64,000 nucleotides of DNA from Bacillus massiliigorillae (GCF_000380245.2 NZ_HG428743.1:58562-122561), one strand, 5' to 3'; shown: positions 1 to 7,612, numbered from the stretch's first letter. Notes: generated from the letters alone by a model not told the origin. Numbers and translations: made by a program.

Positions 1-184
1 CATTCAATTCATCCTTGTACGGAAACTCCGACCAGAAAAACCATAGCGCTAGCAGTAACAAAATCACAGGAAAAATCCAAAGTCCCCCATGATACTTAAC
101 AGAGTAATCAGCCTTCAAGCCATATAAATAGATAAATAATACAAATGACACTGATAATGAAATTGTCCCACTTAAAATTTTCAT
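1..184 (-). CDS. Partial small membrane protein (3' end outside window)
   Basis: An open frame begins with ATG at 184 behind an AAGGAG ribosome site and runs off the left edge after about 61 codons. The visible part has two hydrophobic stretches (about residues 3-20 and 34-50) separated by a short charged, Gly-rich loop, so it is a membrane protein. I do not recognise the family. It is incomplete here, so its length and function are unknown. Confidence 0.6.
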   Translation of the reverse strand, partial: MKILSGTISLSVSFVLFIYLYGLKADYSVKYHGGLWIFPVILLLLALWFFWSEFPYKDELN

Positions 185-295
185 ATTCTCTCCTTTTTAG
201 CATGTACTATTTGAATAATATATTAATAATTATAAAGGATAATTCCTCTCATAATGGCTTTTAATCTACCAAACTTTGGATATCATTTATTACAG

Positions 296-325
296 AAAAG
301 AGATTAGCCGACGCTAATCTCTTTT
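296..325. terminator. Bidirectional hairpin terminator
   Basis: Perfect 13-bp inverted repeat (296-308 and 313-325) with a 4-nt loop; A-rich and T-rich ends give a T-tract on both strands. It ends the methyltransferase transcript on the minus strand. Confidence 0.85.
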
Positions 326-333
326 ACTCTTCC

Positions 334-918
334 TTACTTTGATTTCTGCGCAATCATAATATATAAATCATCTGTCGGAAATACCGTTTGTTGAACATGA
401 AATCCAGCATGGGCAAGCTCTTGTTCCATATTCGTTGAAGCAATTCTAGGATGATTATGGGTAGGATGATCTTTCTTTTCTATTTCAACACAGGCAAAAT
501 AGCCATCTTCTTTTAGCACTCGTTTCATTTCCTGTAACGCATGAGATAAGTCCTCCACCTCATGTAACACTAATGAAGCTAGCACTACATCAACAGAATG
601 ATCGGGTAACGGAAGCTCATCCATACTGCCTTGAATAGGCTTGATATTTGATAGTTGTTCTTTTTCTGCCTTGGACGTGATGACTTCTAGCATATTCGAA
701 TCAATATCTAGCGCATAAACGTTGCCATCCACTCTTTTGGCTGCTGGTATCGTTATAAAGCCTGTACCTGCCCCTGCGTCTAAAATCGTGTCGTCTTGTT
801 GAATCGGAAGCGTGCTTAATAGCGTTTCTGGTGGGAGCGCTTCTCTTCTTTTTGGATTATCCAAAGCTTCAATTTTTCTTGCGATATGTTCCTTTGAATG
901 ACAATGATGGTGTTTCAT
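334..918 (-). CDS. Class I SAM-dependent methyltransferase (Methyltransf_11 type)
   Basis: 194 aa; ATG at 918 with an AAAAGGAGG ribosome site. Motif I of class I methyltransferases is clear (DAGAGTGF, about residues 47-54), followed by the acidic end of beta-2 (ALDID, about 69-73) and a later PLPDHSVDVVLAS segment. The N-terminus is unusually rich in His and Cys (MKHHHCHSKEH), which could bind metal. The gene lies 67 bp downstream of an Rrf2-family regulator on the same strand and has its own copy of the likely Rrf2 operator in the gap. The substrate cannot be told from sequence; a small-molecule or metalloid substrate is only a guess based on the His/Cys tail and the redox-type regulator. 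Confidence 0.85.
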   Translation of the reverse strand: MKHHHCHSKEHIARKIEALDNPKRREALPPETLLSTLPIQQDDTILDAGAGTGFITIPAAKRVDGNVYALDIDSNMLEVITSKAEKEQLSNIKPIQGSMDELPLPDHSVDVVLASLVLHEVEDLSHALQEMKRVLKEDGYFACVEIEKKDHPTHNHPRIASTNMEQELAHAGFHVQQTVFPTDDLYIMIAQKSK

Positions 919-942
919 TTACATCCTCCTTTTAGATTCCAG

Positions 943-955
943 AGTCATTTTGTCT
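943..955. promoter_or_regulatory. Probable Rrf2 operator, copy 1
   Basis: AGTCATTTTGTCT, a 13-bp imperfect dyad, lies between the regulator and the methyltransferase. It sits inside a longer stretch shared with the regulator's own promoter (1442-1463), where the dyad is AGTCATGATGTCT. Confidence 0.5.
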
Positions 956-985
956 ATAATTAACGTAAAAAAATAATTGGAATGA

Positions 986-1417
986 TTAACACTCACCATC
1001 ATTTTCTTTTTTCAATTGCATTTGCTTCGCAATATCATGAATAGATGTGTGCCTTAGTTCTTCTTTCATCTTATTCTCTGCATGAACCATCACTTGCTCG
1101 ATTAAACAATCTTTCTGTGTAGATAATTCTTCATGTCCCAGCGAACAACTGAATAATGTTGTTTGCCCCTCAATCGCTTGAATAATATCTAAAAATGAAA
1201 TGGCATCTGGCTTTGCAATGCTATATCCACCATTCACACCAGGATTGGATTGAATCAACCCTGCCTTCACCAGTTTCGTTAAAATTTTAGAGAGATAAGT
1301 TGGTGATAGCTTTTGCACTTTCGCCAATTGTTCAACACCAACCGATTTTCCTTTTGGCGTTAACGTTAAATAAACCATTGTGTGCAGCGCATAATTGGTT
1401 GCTTTCGAATATTTCAT
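986..1417 (-). CDS. Rrf2 family transcriptional regulator
   Basis: 143 aa; ATG at 1417, ribosome site AAAGGAG. The winged-helix start (MKYSKATNYALHTMVYL) and the recognition-helix region (LSPTYLSKILTKLVKAGLI, then GVNGGYSIAKP) are typical Rrf2. The C-terminal half has cysteines in the segment SCSLGHEELSTQKDC plus a terminal Cys, which could bind an Fe-S cluster or sense thiols or nitric oxide. The spacing is not the classic three-Cys IscR/NsrR pattern, so the signal is open. It heads a two-gene unit with the downstream methyltransferase; matching dyads before both genes suggest autoregulation and control of the methyltransferase. Confidence 0.88.
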   Translation of the reverse strand: MKYSKATNYALHTMVYLTLTPKGKSVGVEQLAKVQKLSPTYLSKILTKLVKAGLIQSNPGVNGGYSIAKPDAISFLDIIQAIEGQTTLFSCSLGHEELSTQKDCLIEQVMVHAENKMKEELRHTSIHDIAKQMQLKKENDGEC

Positions 1418-1444
1418 GCCGTTCTCCTTTTGTATATATTACAG

Positions 1445-1457
1445 AGTCATGATGTCT
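1445..1457. promoter_or_regulatory. Probable Rrf2 operator, copy 2
   Basis: AGTCATGATGTCT, a nearly perfect dyad 28 bp upstream of the Rrf2 start, matching the element before the methyltransferase. The rest of 1460-1650 shows no gene. Confidence 0.5.
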
Positions 1458-1653
1458 GGAATTGATTGTACTTGAAATAGAAGCAGAACTCAAGAGCTTA
1501 GCCTTAGCCTAAAATGAGTTAAATAGGAATTCTTTGATTTTTTAAGGAGTCTTTAGCATTTTATCAGACTAAAAGCGCTAAAAATCAGCTTTTTTTCATC
1601 CACTATACAAAATTAAGTTTTAAATGAAACCAATTTCGAATGGTAAAAAAAGC

Positions 1654-1703
1654 GAAAGGGGCGTTTGAAAAGTGATTAAAAATCACTTTTCAAACGCCCT
1701 TTC
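1654..1703. terminator. Strong hairpin terminator
   Basis: A stem of about 19 bp (1659-1677 with 1681-1699) with flanking GAAA/TTTC and a T-rich right side. It lies just after the minus-strand gene ending at 1721. A similar stem occurs at 3044-3089. Confidence 0.8.
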
Positions 1704-1720
1704 TACTTTACTTTATATAC

Positions 1721-1912
1721 TTATACAGATTTCTTACCTTGAAGCCATTCTGTACACTCTGTAAACCTGTTAAAATCCTCAACTAATAGGTCATTATGGG
1801 TATTATTAATTCCTACAATTCGACCTTGCTCAATCGTAAAAAATAATCCAGTTGGGTTACCTGTTTGAATAATTTTAGTAGCTTCTTCATTTGAGACTTT
1901 AATAATATCCAT
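1721..1912 (-). CDS. Small hypothetical protein
   Basis: 63 aa if started at the ATG at 1912, which sits at good spacing from GAAAGGGTGG; an in-frame GTG nine bases upstream overlaps that ribosome site and is less likely. Sequence MDIIKVSNEEATKII then a mixed strand/helix pattern; no membrane segment or signal peptide. I do not recognise the family. It is followed by its own terminator and is probably monocistronic. Confidence 0.6.
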   Translation of the reverse strand: MDIIKVSNEEATKIIQTGNPTGLFFTIEQGRIVGINNTHNDLLVEDFNRFTECTEWLQGKKSV

Positions 1913-2060
1913 TATAACCACCCTTTCGCTATACCTTAGTTAATGCCCTATCTAACTGATTTCTAAACCTCCATTTAGCAATGCTAAAACGCTAAATGAA
2001 TCTTCGACAAAATGAAGGAAAATACCTGTGAAGAATCTGAAATAACATTAATTATTCACA

Positions 2061-2267
2061 TTACTCCTTATTGTCGTTTTGGCGATCACTCTGAATGAGT
2101 TCCTTCAGCAATTCATTTCTTTCTTCATCTAGCTTTGCCTTCTTATTCATGAACTTCAACACTTTCACGGCAAAATAAATGCTAAAAATAAGAAGAGCGA
2201 TATAGAGAAGTAAAGGTAAAAGAGCTATTAATACGCCACTTGTCGCTAACATAGATATTTCATCCAT
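2061..2267 (-). CDS. Small single-pass membrane protein
   Basis: 68 aa from ATG at 2267 (ribosome site GGAGGT; the upstream ATG is too close to it). One long hydrophobic helix, about residues 8-35, is followed by a basic and then charged cytoplasmic tail (KKAKLDEERNELLKELIQS), probably a coiled coil. Function unknown. Confidence 0.6.
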   Translation of the reverse strand: MDEISMLATSGVLIALLPLLLYIALLIFSIYFAVKVLKFMNKKAKLDEERNELLKELIQSDRQNDNKE

Positions 2268-2433
2268 TGTCATGACCTCCAAATACCTTGGATATATATC
2301 ATTATATCCTAATTACAAATAAAGAAAAGAGAAATCTGTAAGCCTTTTCACTGTACGTTTTCAAAACTATTTAGTATATTATAATTAAGCAATCAAAAAT
2401 ATTTGATTACTAAAAAATTAAGGGGTTGTTAGT

Positions 2434-2964
2434 ATGAACTACTTAGATTTATATTTACAAAAACATAATTGTAAACGATACGATGTTCATAAGAAAACAG
2501 GTGTAAGCCAGCAGCTACTCTCAACTCATACAAACAAAAAAATTGAAAAATACTCAAATAAAGTGATCATAGCCATTGCTGACACATTAGGCAAAACACC
2601 TGGCGATGTATTAAATGAACTTTTGATGCTAGAAAAAGAAAAACCAATTTATGAAGCCTATAATCCAGATGAATTAATGGTAGGATTACATGCTAAATAC
2701 GATCAAATTCTCATTCGAGGCGCCTACTATAAAGAAGTAAGAAAAATCATGGACTCTCACCTTTCTGAAAATGAGCGTTTAGGTGTCGAATTAGGTGGCG
2801 CAGGTGCCATTACCCTTCTCATTTACGCAATTGATGTCGTAAGAGATTTATTTAGTAACGCTGATAAACTCGATAAAGAAATTGATAAGAAACTGAATTT
2901 ATATAAAGTTGAAAAGATTTCCGATGATAGTATCTTATTACGCTTGAAACAATTAGATTATTAA
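2434..2964 (+). CDS. XRE-like helix-turn-helix protein
   Basis: 176 aa; ATG at 2434 behind AAGGGG. Residues 1-65 read as a divergent Cro/C1-type HTH (KKTGVSQQLLSTHTNK as the turn and recognition helix, then VIIAIADTLGKTPGDVLNELL). The C-terminal 100 residues match no family I know; they contain a Gly-rich hydrophobic patch (VELGGAGAITLLIYAI) and a charged tail. It stands alone between two minus-strand genes. Likely a DNA-binding regulator; targets unknown. Confidence 0.65.
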   Translation: MNYLDLYLQKHNCKRYDVHKKTGVSQQLLSTHTNKKIEKYSNKVIIAIADTLGKTPGDVLNELLMLEKEKPIYEAYNPDELMVGLHAKYDQILIRGAYYKEVRKIMDSHLSENERLGVELGGAGAITLLIYAIDVVRDLFSNADKLDKEIDKKLNLYKVEKISDDSILLRLKQLDY

Positions 2965-2999
2965 ACCCAAAAAACGTCACCGTTCTTTTTTACTTGAAG

Positions 3000-3043
3000 T
3001 ATACGGCCCAAGCATGGCAGGTGTAAGGTTAGACAGCACGAAG
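3000..3043. repeat. Short relic of a dispersed repeat
   Basis: The phrase TTAGACAGCACGAAGAAGGC (3029-3048) resembles part of the larger interspersed element at 18361-18670 (CTAGACAACACGAAGAGGCG). Probably a truncated copy of the same intergenic repeat. Confidence 0.35.
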
Positions 3044-3089
3044 AAGGCGTCCTGAAAAGTGGCTTCAAGTCACTTTCAGGACGCCTTTT
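3044..3089. terminator. Hairpin terminator
   Basis: A 17-bp stem with one bulge (3044-3061 with 3071-3087) and a T-run on the plus strand; A-rich on the other side. It serves the XRE gene and the convergent CPBP gene. Confidence 0.8.
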
Positions 3090-3106
3090 ACGTTTAGGTT
3101 AACACC

Positions 3107-3811
3107 CTACCCCATACTTGTCAGCAATACCATAATTCCATTGGTTACACCGTGAATAATGACAGAAGGCCAGATGGAATTCGTTCGTTCATATGCCAAG
3201 GCAAAAATAATTCCACTCAAAAAATTAACAGGCATCGCATTATACGTAGGAATGTGAATAATGGTGAAAATTAATGAGCTAAGCAAGATGGCTCCTACGA
3301 ATCCTATACGTGTACGCAACCAACGATAAACAAAGCCTCGATAAAATATTTCCTCATATATTGGAGAAATAACTGCTGCAGATATAAATGCAATTGAAAC
3401 TGTTAAGAACGTGACGTTTTGCTGGATAGCCTCTGTTTTACTATTCTCAATCGTATTTCCAAGCAAGCTAGTAAGCACCACTAGGATTACACTACCAACC
3501 ATTAAAATAACCGTTAATAAGATAATGGTTTTCCAATCCTTTAACAGAAATGGCTTTACGCCTACTTCCCGAAAAGAAAGCTTCTTTGGACGAAGAACAA
3601 TTAAATATATGCCTACTAGAAGAACAATAGCTATCGTTAATCCCATTAGAGTTCCTGCATATAGCTCATTTCCAAACCACTCCGAATAAAGAGGTTTTAC
3701 TACGAATTTTATAAACCCTATCACAAATCCAAATTCAAGTGCCATCATGAAAACAAATTCTCTTAACCCCCAATGGTCTTGTTCCTTCCAATTCACTTCT
3801 GTTTCCTTCAT
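3107..3811 (-). CDS. CPBP family intramembrane glutamic endopeptidase
   Basis: 234 aa; ATG at 3811. Several hydrophobic helices (about 25-40, 52-72, 95-118, 133-150, 170-188, 195-207, 214-232). The diagnostic CPBP/CAAX-protease motifs are present: EEIFYRG at 153-159, a conserved His at 186 (FTIIH) and HGVTN at 220-224. The family cleaves peptides in the membrane; in Firmicutes some members give bacteriocin self-immunity. It is divergent from a MerR regulator with 89 bp between them, so the two may be co-regulated. Substrate unknown. Confidence 0.88.
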   Translation of the reverse strand: MKETEVNWKEQDHWGLREFVFMMALEFGFVIGFIKFVVKPLYSEWFGNELYAGTLMGLTIAIVLLVGIYLIVLRPKKLSFREVGVKPFLLKDWKTIILLTVILMVGSVILVVLTSLLGNTIENSKTEAIQQNVTFLTVSIAFISAAVISPIYEEIFYRGFVYRWLRTRIGFVGAILLSSLIFTIIHIPTYNAMPVNFLSGIIFALAYERTNSIWPSVIIHGVTNGIMVLLTSMG

Positions 3812-3853
3812 TCCTCATTCCTCTTTCTTCATTTGTTATAATTAACTATATTT

Positions 3854-3870
3854 GGTAACGTTACGTCACC
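3854..3870. promoter_or_regulatory. Inverted repeat in the CPBP/MerR divergent promoter
   Basis: GGTAACGTTACGTCACC: arms GGTAACGT and ACGTCACC differ from perfect symmetry at one position. Placed midway in the short divergent promoter, it is a plausible MerR operator. Confidence 0.4.
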
Positions 3871-3900
3871 TGCAATAGCTATTTTTTCAGGAGGAATAAT

Positions 3901-4629
3901 ATGAAACAGTGGACTACAGGGCAAGTATCCAAAGAACGCAATATTTCGGTTCGAACGCTTCGTTATTATGATCAAATAAAGCTACTCACTCCAAGCTTTA
4001 AAGATGATAACGGGCGACGATTGTATTCAGAAGAAGACTTATTTACGTTAGAGAAAATTATCATCCTAAAGTCGCTCTCACTTCCATTAGAGAAGATAAA
4101 AGAAGTAATCGAAAGACTAACTTATAAGCAAATCTTGATTTCTCATCACAATTACTTACAAGAACAGCTCTCCAAACTTCAAACAAGCATTTCACATACA
4201 TCTGAGCTAATTAACATGATTGACTTAGATGAATCGCTGTCCTGGGGACGTGTCTCTCATCTTGTCCAAAATTCACAGCATAGCTGTAAAAAGTGGATCG
4301 ACTATTTTCAAGAGGATGAAAAAGCATTCCTACAAGAAGCCCTTCCCAATCTCAGCAACAATGATCGGACAACACAGCAATATATGTCATTGCTACGACG
4401 AATAGAGTGGTGTATTAAACATGATATTCAACCTGAAACAGACGAAGGTGCTCAAATCGCTTTTGAATTAATCGAACTATCAAAGGATACTTTTCAAGGA
4501 GATACGCAGTTGATGAATCAGTTTTGGGAGGTACGAAAACAACCATCATCAGAAACCGGATTATACCCTATTTCCGAAGAGGTACTGGCATTTGTGGAAC
4601 ATTGCATAGCTTATGTGGACGGGGAATGA
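3901..4629 (+). CDS. MerR family transcriptional regulator
   Basis: 242 aa; ATG at 3901 with a TCAGGAGG ribosome site. Classical MerR N-terminus (TTGQVSKERNISVRTLRYYDQIKLLTP, split here as helix-turn-helix then the RYYD wing), DNGRRLYSEEDL, then a dimerising coiled coil to about residue 115. The C-terminal 120 residues (from KKWIDYFQEDEKAFL) resemble the TipAS-like ligand-binding region of drug-sensing MerR proteins. It probably regulates itself and the divergent CPBP protease; the ligand is unknown. Confidence 0.85.
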   Translation: MKQWTTGQVSKERNISVRTLRYYDQIKLLTPSFKDDNGRRLYSEEDLFTLEKIIILKSLSLPLEKIKEVIERLTYKQILISHHNYLQEQLSKLQTSISHTSELINMIDLDESLSWGRVSHLVQNSQHSCKKWIDYFQEDEKAFLQEALPNLSNNDRTTQQYMSLLRRIEWCIKHDIQPETDEGAQIAFELIELSKDTFQGDTQLMNQFWEVRKQPSSETGLYPISEEVLAFVEHCIAYVDGE

Positions 4630-4636
4630 GCAAAAG

Positions 4637-4666
4637 AAAAAGCAGATGGCACCCCATCTGCTTTTT
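4637..4666. terminator. Bidirectional terminator
   Basis: A 13-bp perfect stem (4637-4649 with 4654-4666) ending in T on both strands, between the convergent MerR and HAAS-protein genes. Confidence 0.88.
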
Positions 4667-4694
4667 CCACTACTATATCAATCCGTACGCCAGA

Positions 4695-5444
4695 TTACTT
4701 TTTCATTTTCCAAAAAATAAACAAAAGATAACTCATAATTAATACAAAAGGTACCGTGGCCTTCAATATTACCTTTATTTCTTCGGGAAGAGTAGTCAAA
4801 TGGATCAAGCCTTCAGGCACAAATAATAGAATGGGAATTATAATCATTCCCCAAGACTTACTCCAAAGTGCAAACCAAATGAAAAGAATCAATGAACAGA
4901 TGATAGCAACGATATTTCCTGCAATCCCAAACTCAAACGTTGGTACGCTCACCGTATTATTTACATAAATAAGAACCATGAATAAGATAATTGGTAAGGT
5001 ACCCGTTATTCCTAAAACGAACCATTCTTTAACTTTAGATAAGCGTCTGCTGGAGACATATTTAAACACAAGTGCTGTCGTTAGTAAATACAGTAGGAAT
5101 ATCAATGGATAGCCTACTAAATCAATGATGGAGAATTGTAAAATGCCACGAATCGCCTTACCCATGAGAATGAAAGCAAATGCTCCAACCATAACCATAG
5201 GGAGAAATTTGAGGACTCCCTTCATGTCAAAAGACATTTCATTAGCGACTTGCTCCATATATTCCTTAGGGCTTTTACCAATGATATCATCTATGTTTTT
5301 TCCATTCTTCTCAGCTTCATAAAGATGATCTTCTAGCTCTTCAATGATTTCATGAATCTCATTTTCATTTTTCCCACTTGAAAGTAAATACACTTTCAGA
5401 TTTTCTAAAAAATCCCGACTTTCGATTGATATGTACATCGTCAT
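4695..5444 (-). CDS. HAAS-domain membrane protein, PadR partner
   Basis: 249 aa. The N-terminal 80 residues are helical and acidic (FLENLKVYLLSSG, then HEIIEELEDHLYEAEKNGK and SPKEYMEQVANEM), the pattern of the HAAS helical domain usually encoded beside PadR regulators. Six or so membrane helices follow from about residue 83 to 246, with a basic C-terminus. The start ATG overlaps the PadR stop codon (ATGA), so the two are translationally coupled. Such pairs often sense membrane or envelope state; the precise role is not known. Confidence 0.8.
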   Translation of the reverse strand: MTMYISIESRDFLENLKVYLLSSGKNENEIHEIIEELEDHLYEAEKNGKNIDDIIGKSPKEYMEQVANEMSFDMKGVLKFLPMVMVGAFAFILMGKAIRGILQFSIIDLVGYPLIFLLYLLTTALVFKYVSSRRLSKVKEWFVLGITGTLPIILFMVLIYVNNTVSVPTFEFGIAGNIVAIICSLILFIWFALWSKSWGMIIIPILLFVPEGLIHLTTLPEEIKVILKATVPFVLIMSYLLFIFWKMKK

Positions 5445-5770
5445 TGATCTCCTTCCTGTAATAAATGATTCACACTTTGTGAGATTGCAGCCCAGTTTTT
5501 CTTAAATTGCTCTAACGCTTCGATTCCTTCAGCTGTTAAAGAATAATATTTCCTCATTGGACCACCTGAAGAAGGCTTCTTCTGAGTAATTGTTACAAGG
5601 CCTTCCTTCTTCATGCGAAGTAACAATGGATAAATACTACCTTCACTTACCATCGTAAAGCCGTATTCGCTCAGTTTTTCCGTCATTTCATAACCGTAGG
5701 TTTCTTTTTTCGAAATAATTGAAAGTAGACAGCCCTCTAAAATCCCTTTCAGTATTTGACTCGAAGACAC
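5441..5770 (-). CDS. PadR family transcriptional regulator
   Basis: 109 aa from GTG at 5770, six bases after an AAAGGAGG ribosome site. PadR signature is clear: ILKGILEGCLLSIISKKETYGYEMTEKLSEYGF at the N-terminus (read as two parts), SEGSIYPLLLRMKKEGLV in the wing and GGPMRKYYSLTAEG near residue 80. Short PadR-s2 class without a long C-terminal domain. It is first in a two-gene operon with the HAAS membrane protein and is preceded by two operator-like repeats, pointing to autorepression. Confidence 0.9.
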   Translation of the reverse strand: MSSSQILKGILEGCLLSIISKKETYGYEMTEKLSEYGFTMVSEGSIYPLLLRMKKEGLVTITQKKPSSGGPMRKYYSLTAEGIEALEQFKKNWAAISQSVNHLLQEGDQ

Positions 5771-5793
5771 TCTATTTCCTCCTTTAAAGGTTC

Positions 5794-5862
5794 TACCCAA
5801 CTAACTTGTAATGCAAGATAGTTGGGTAAATAAAAAAGCTACCTTGCATTGCAATATAGTTG
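5794..5862. promoter_or_regulatory. Tandem PadR operators
   Basis: A 35-bp near-perfect palindrome lies at 5794-5828 (outer arms TACCCAACTA and TAGTTGGGTA, inner arms CTTG and CAAG). A 24-bp segment of it (5801-5824) recurs at 5839-5862 with four mismatches, 38 bp away. Both lie just upstream of the PadR start. Confidence 0.6.
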
Positions 5863-6029
5863 AAGGTTACCATATTCTGAAAAATCATTCAAGTCCTTTT
5901 GCATGAACTTAGCTTTTATAAATGATACACTTTCTATAATTATTAATATTTCTCTCTTTATTTGCTAAAATAAAATGTTATTCTTATATATCTTAAACGA
6001 AAAGGCTTTTTTATATAGAGGTGATCGTA

Positions 6030-6254
6030 TTGAATGCCAGCGAAAACAAAGTTAGAGAAAGGATAAGGAGCATCTTTGTACTTATTAGTGGAGGATTGTT
6101 TGTCTTCTCCATCTTCTCTATCTTATTTTCCATCGATGAACGCATAAAGGACATCGTTTTTTCTCTAGGATTTCTGATTGTAATAATCGTAAGTTTATAT
6201 TATTTCATAAAAACAAAACGACATAGAAAACAAAGTATTCATCATAACCAATAG
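6030..6254 (+). CDS. Small two-helix membrane protein
   Basis: 74 aa from TTG at 6030, chosen because GAGGTG sits six bases upstream; the GTG at 6021 is part of that ribosome site. Charged N-terminus, hydrophobic helices at about 16-33 and 41-59, then a strongly basic tail ending in KRHRKQSIHHNQ. Function unknown. Confidence 0.55.
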   Translation: MNASENKVRERIRSIFVLISGGLFVFSIFSILFSIDERIKDIVFSLGFLIVIIVSLYYFIKTKRHRKQSIHHNQ

Positions 6255-6283
6255 TACGGGGATACTTTCACCGTGCTATTGGT
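6249..6283. terminator. Hairpin after small membrane protein gene
   Basis: A 12-bp stem with one mismatch (6249-6260 with 6272-6283) overlaps the stop codon of the upstream gene. There is no strong T-run, so it may act as an RNA-end stabiliser rather than a classic terminator. Confidence 0.5.
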
Positions 6284-6330
6284 CAACGCTCTTGTATCCC
6301 AATTATTCTTCTACTAATTTTTTCTTACTA

Positions 6331-6356
6331 AAAAAAGAAGCTGTCAGCACAGCTCC
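6331..6356 (-). terminator. Terminator of the 48-aa protein gene
   Basis: On the minus strand an AGCTGT/ACAGCT stem with 4-nt loop is followed by TTC and seven T. Nearly the same sequence recurs at 7657-7683. Confidence 0.75.
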
Positions 6357-6503
6357 TTAATAAATCCATTTAAAGACGAATACAATAAGCAACATCGGAA
6401 TGCCAACAAGCAACATTCCCGCAAACAAGTATGTAAAGCTTGTTAAAATGAACTTCAAAAAGTCATAGATGGCACCAGCCAAATCATCGATAAACCTTAA
6501 CAT
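6357..6503 (-). CDS. Very small membrane protein
   Basis: 48 aa from ATG at 6503 (ribosome site TAGGAG). After MLRFIDDLAGAIYDFLKFI the protein is one long hydrophobic segment (about 20-45) ending in KWIY. Function unknown; it has its own terminator. Confidence 0.5.
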   Translation of the reverse strand: MLRFIDDLAGAIYDFLKFILTSFTYLFAGMLLVGIPMLLIVFVFKWIY

Positions 6504-6608
6504 TTTCTCTACTCCTATATGTATTATTGACCTCTCATAGCTCCTTGGCACTTACGGAAAATGATACAATTCAGCCATTCATACCTTGCAAAGCTTCATC
6601 GGCAACCT

Positions 6609-6797
6609 TCAAATATATTTAGCACTAATTACGAAGTAGATAATGAAAGAAACCGCAATGAAGCTAGCGAAGAACAGTGCCTTTTGACCATTTGTCCAAC
6701 CTTTCATCCAGCCCCATCTTTTTCGGTCTTTATCAAACAGAATAACATCAGCCATTACGACTAACATGATGATAAGTAATGTGGCGAATAAACCCAC
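6609..6797 (-). CDS. Small two-helix membrane protein
   Basis: 62 aa from GTG at 6797, seven bases after AGGAGG. Hydrophobic helices at about 3-21 and 40-58 flank a basic, Trp-rich loop (FDKDRKRWGWMKGWTNG). Family not recognised. Confidence 0.55.
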   Translation of the reverse strand: MGLFATLLIIMLVVMADVILFDKDRKRWGWMKGWTNGQKALFFASFIAVSFIIYFVISAKYI

Positions 6798-6883
6798 AAG
6801 AAAACCTCCTAATTACACCATTTTTTCCTTTTTTTATTATATCATATCGTAAAAATCACTGATTTATCCCCTTTATTGGCATA

Positions 6884-6917
6884 AGAAAAAGCAAGTAGAC
6901 CTTCACTTGCTTTTTCT
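6884..6917. terminator. Bidirectional terminator
   Basis: A 13-bp stem (6884-6896 with 6905-6917) with T-rich ends on both strands. Confidence 0.85.
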
Positions 6918-6961
6918 TTTACTCTATTTCACGATCTTATTTGATATTTATCCTTACATCT

Positions 6962-7159
6962 TCACTGCTTTTCACTTAGGACATATAAGCATTGACCAAC
7001 AATACTTCCAAAAATAACGATGATCATCCACGTATTTCTGTCAAAACGGGTGAAGTATGTCTGCGCATTGATTCTGTCTATACAAATCATCATAATTCTA
7101 AGCTCTAATAAAAGGACAAAGAGTACAGTTATACTAGCCATCAAAGTTACACTAGACAT
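6962..7159 (-). CDS. Small membrane protein, PLDc_N-like
   Basis: 65 aa from ATG at 7159, supported by GGAGGGG upstream; longer frames lack a ribosome site. Two hydrophobic helices surround a polar loop, and the second (RNTWMIIVIFGSIVGQCLYVL) has the Trp-hydrophobic-Gly arrangement of the PLDc_N mini-domain found in many Firmicutes small membrane proteins. No enzyme domain follows. Function unknown. Confidence 0.55.
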   Translation of the reverse strand: MSSVTLMASITVLFVLLLELRIMMICIDRINAQTYFTRFDRNTWMIIVIFGSIVGQCLYVLSEKQ

Positions 7160-7394
7160 ATTCACCCCTCCATTGTTTGAATTATTCCTATTATTATGTT
7201 TAATTCCCATTCATGCCTTTTCAAAACGTTTCATGGAAGTGAACGACATTCATATTGTTAGTTTAGATATCAATTTGAATCATCAAAGAATTTTTAGTAC
7301 ACAAGCACATTTTCTTAAATCTTTAGGTATAAACCTATGCCTCACCATGATACGAGCATACCTTATAGTATATTACTGAAAGGTTGTGTTGTTT

Positions 7395-7574
7395 ATGTCA
7401 TGTAGAGGTGAATGTGAATCATCAAGCCGTGAAAGATGTCACGAATCATCAAGCTGTCACAAAAGACGTCGTCGATGTCGTTGTGAATCATCGAGTTTTG
7501 ATAGATGTTGCCGACGCCGTTGCCATTGCCGCAGAAGATGTCACTGTAACTTCTTTTGCCCATTCTTCTTTTAG
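7395..7574 (+). CDS. Small Cys/Arg/Ser-rich protein, possible spore coat component
   Basis: 59 aa from ATG at 7395; an AAAGG lies 11 bases upstream. The protein is built of CRCESSS, RERCHESSSCHKRRRRC and CRRRCHCRRRCHC-like segments and ends CNFFCPFFF. The short near-repeats (GAATCATCAAGC) at the DNA level imply internal duplication. A perfect terminator follows 39 bp later. Cys- and Arg-rich low-complexity proteins of this size are common in spore coats, but that role is a guess. Another frame is also open across the region; the Cys-rich frame is preferred for its start and composition. Confidence 0.5.
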   Translation: MSCRGECESSSRERCHESSSCHKRRRRCRCESSSFDRCCRRRCHCRRRCHCNFFCPFFF

Positions 7575-7612
7575 GTAGCATATAACCCTTTTCTCTGCTT
7601 GATCTTCATGAT

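Noticed and set aside
3411..3689. Plus-strand frame opposite the CPBP gene, and many similar antisense frames
   Set aside because: They lie within strongly supported genes on the other strand and lack ribosome sites or recognisable proteins.
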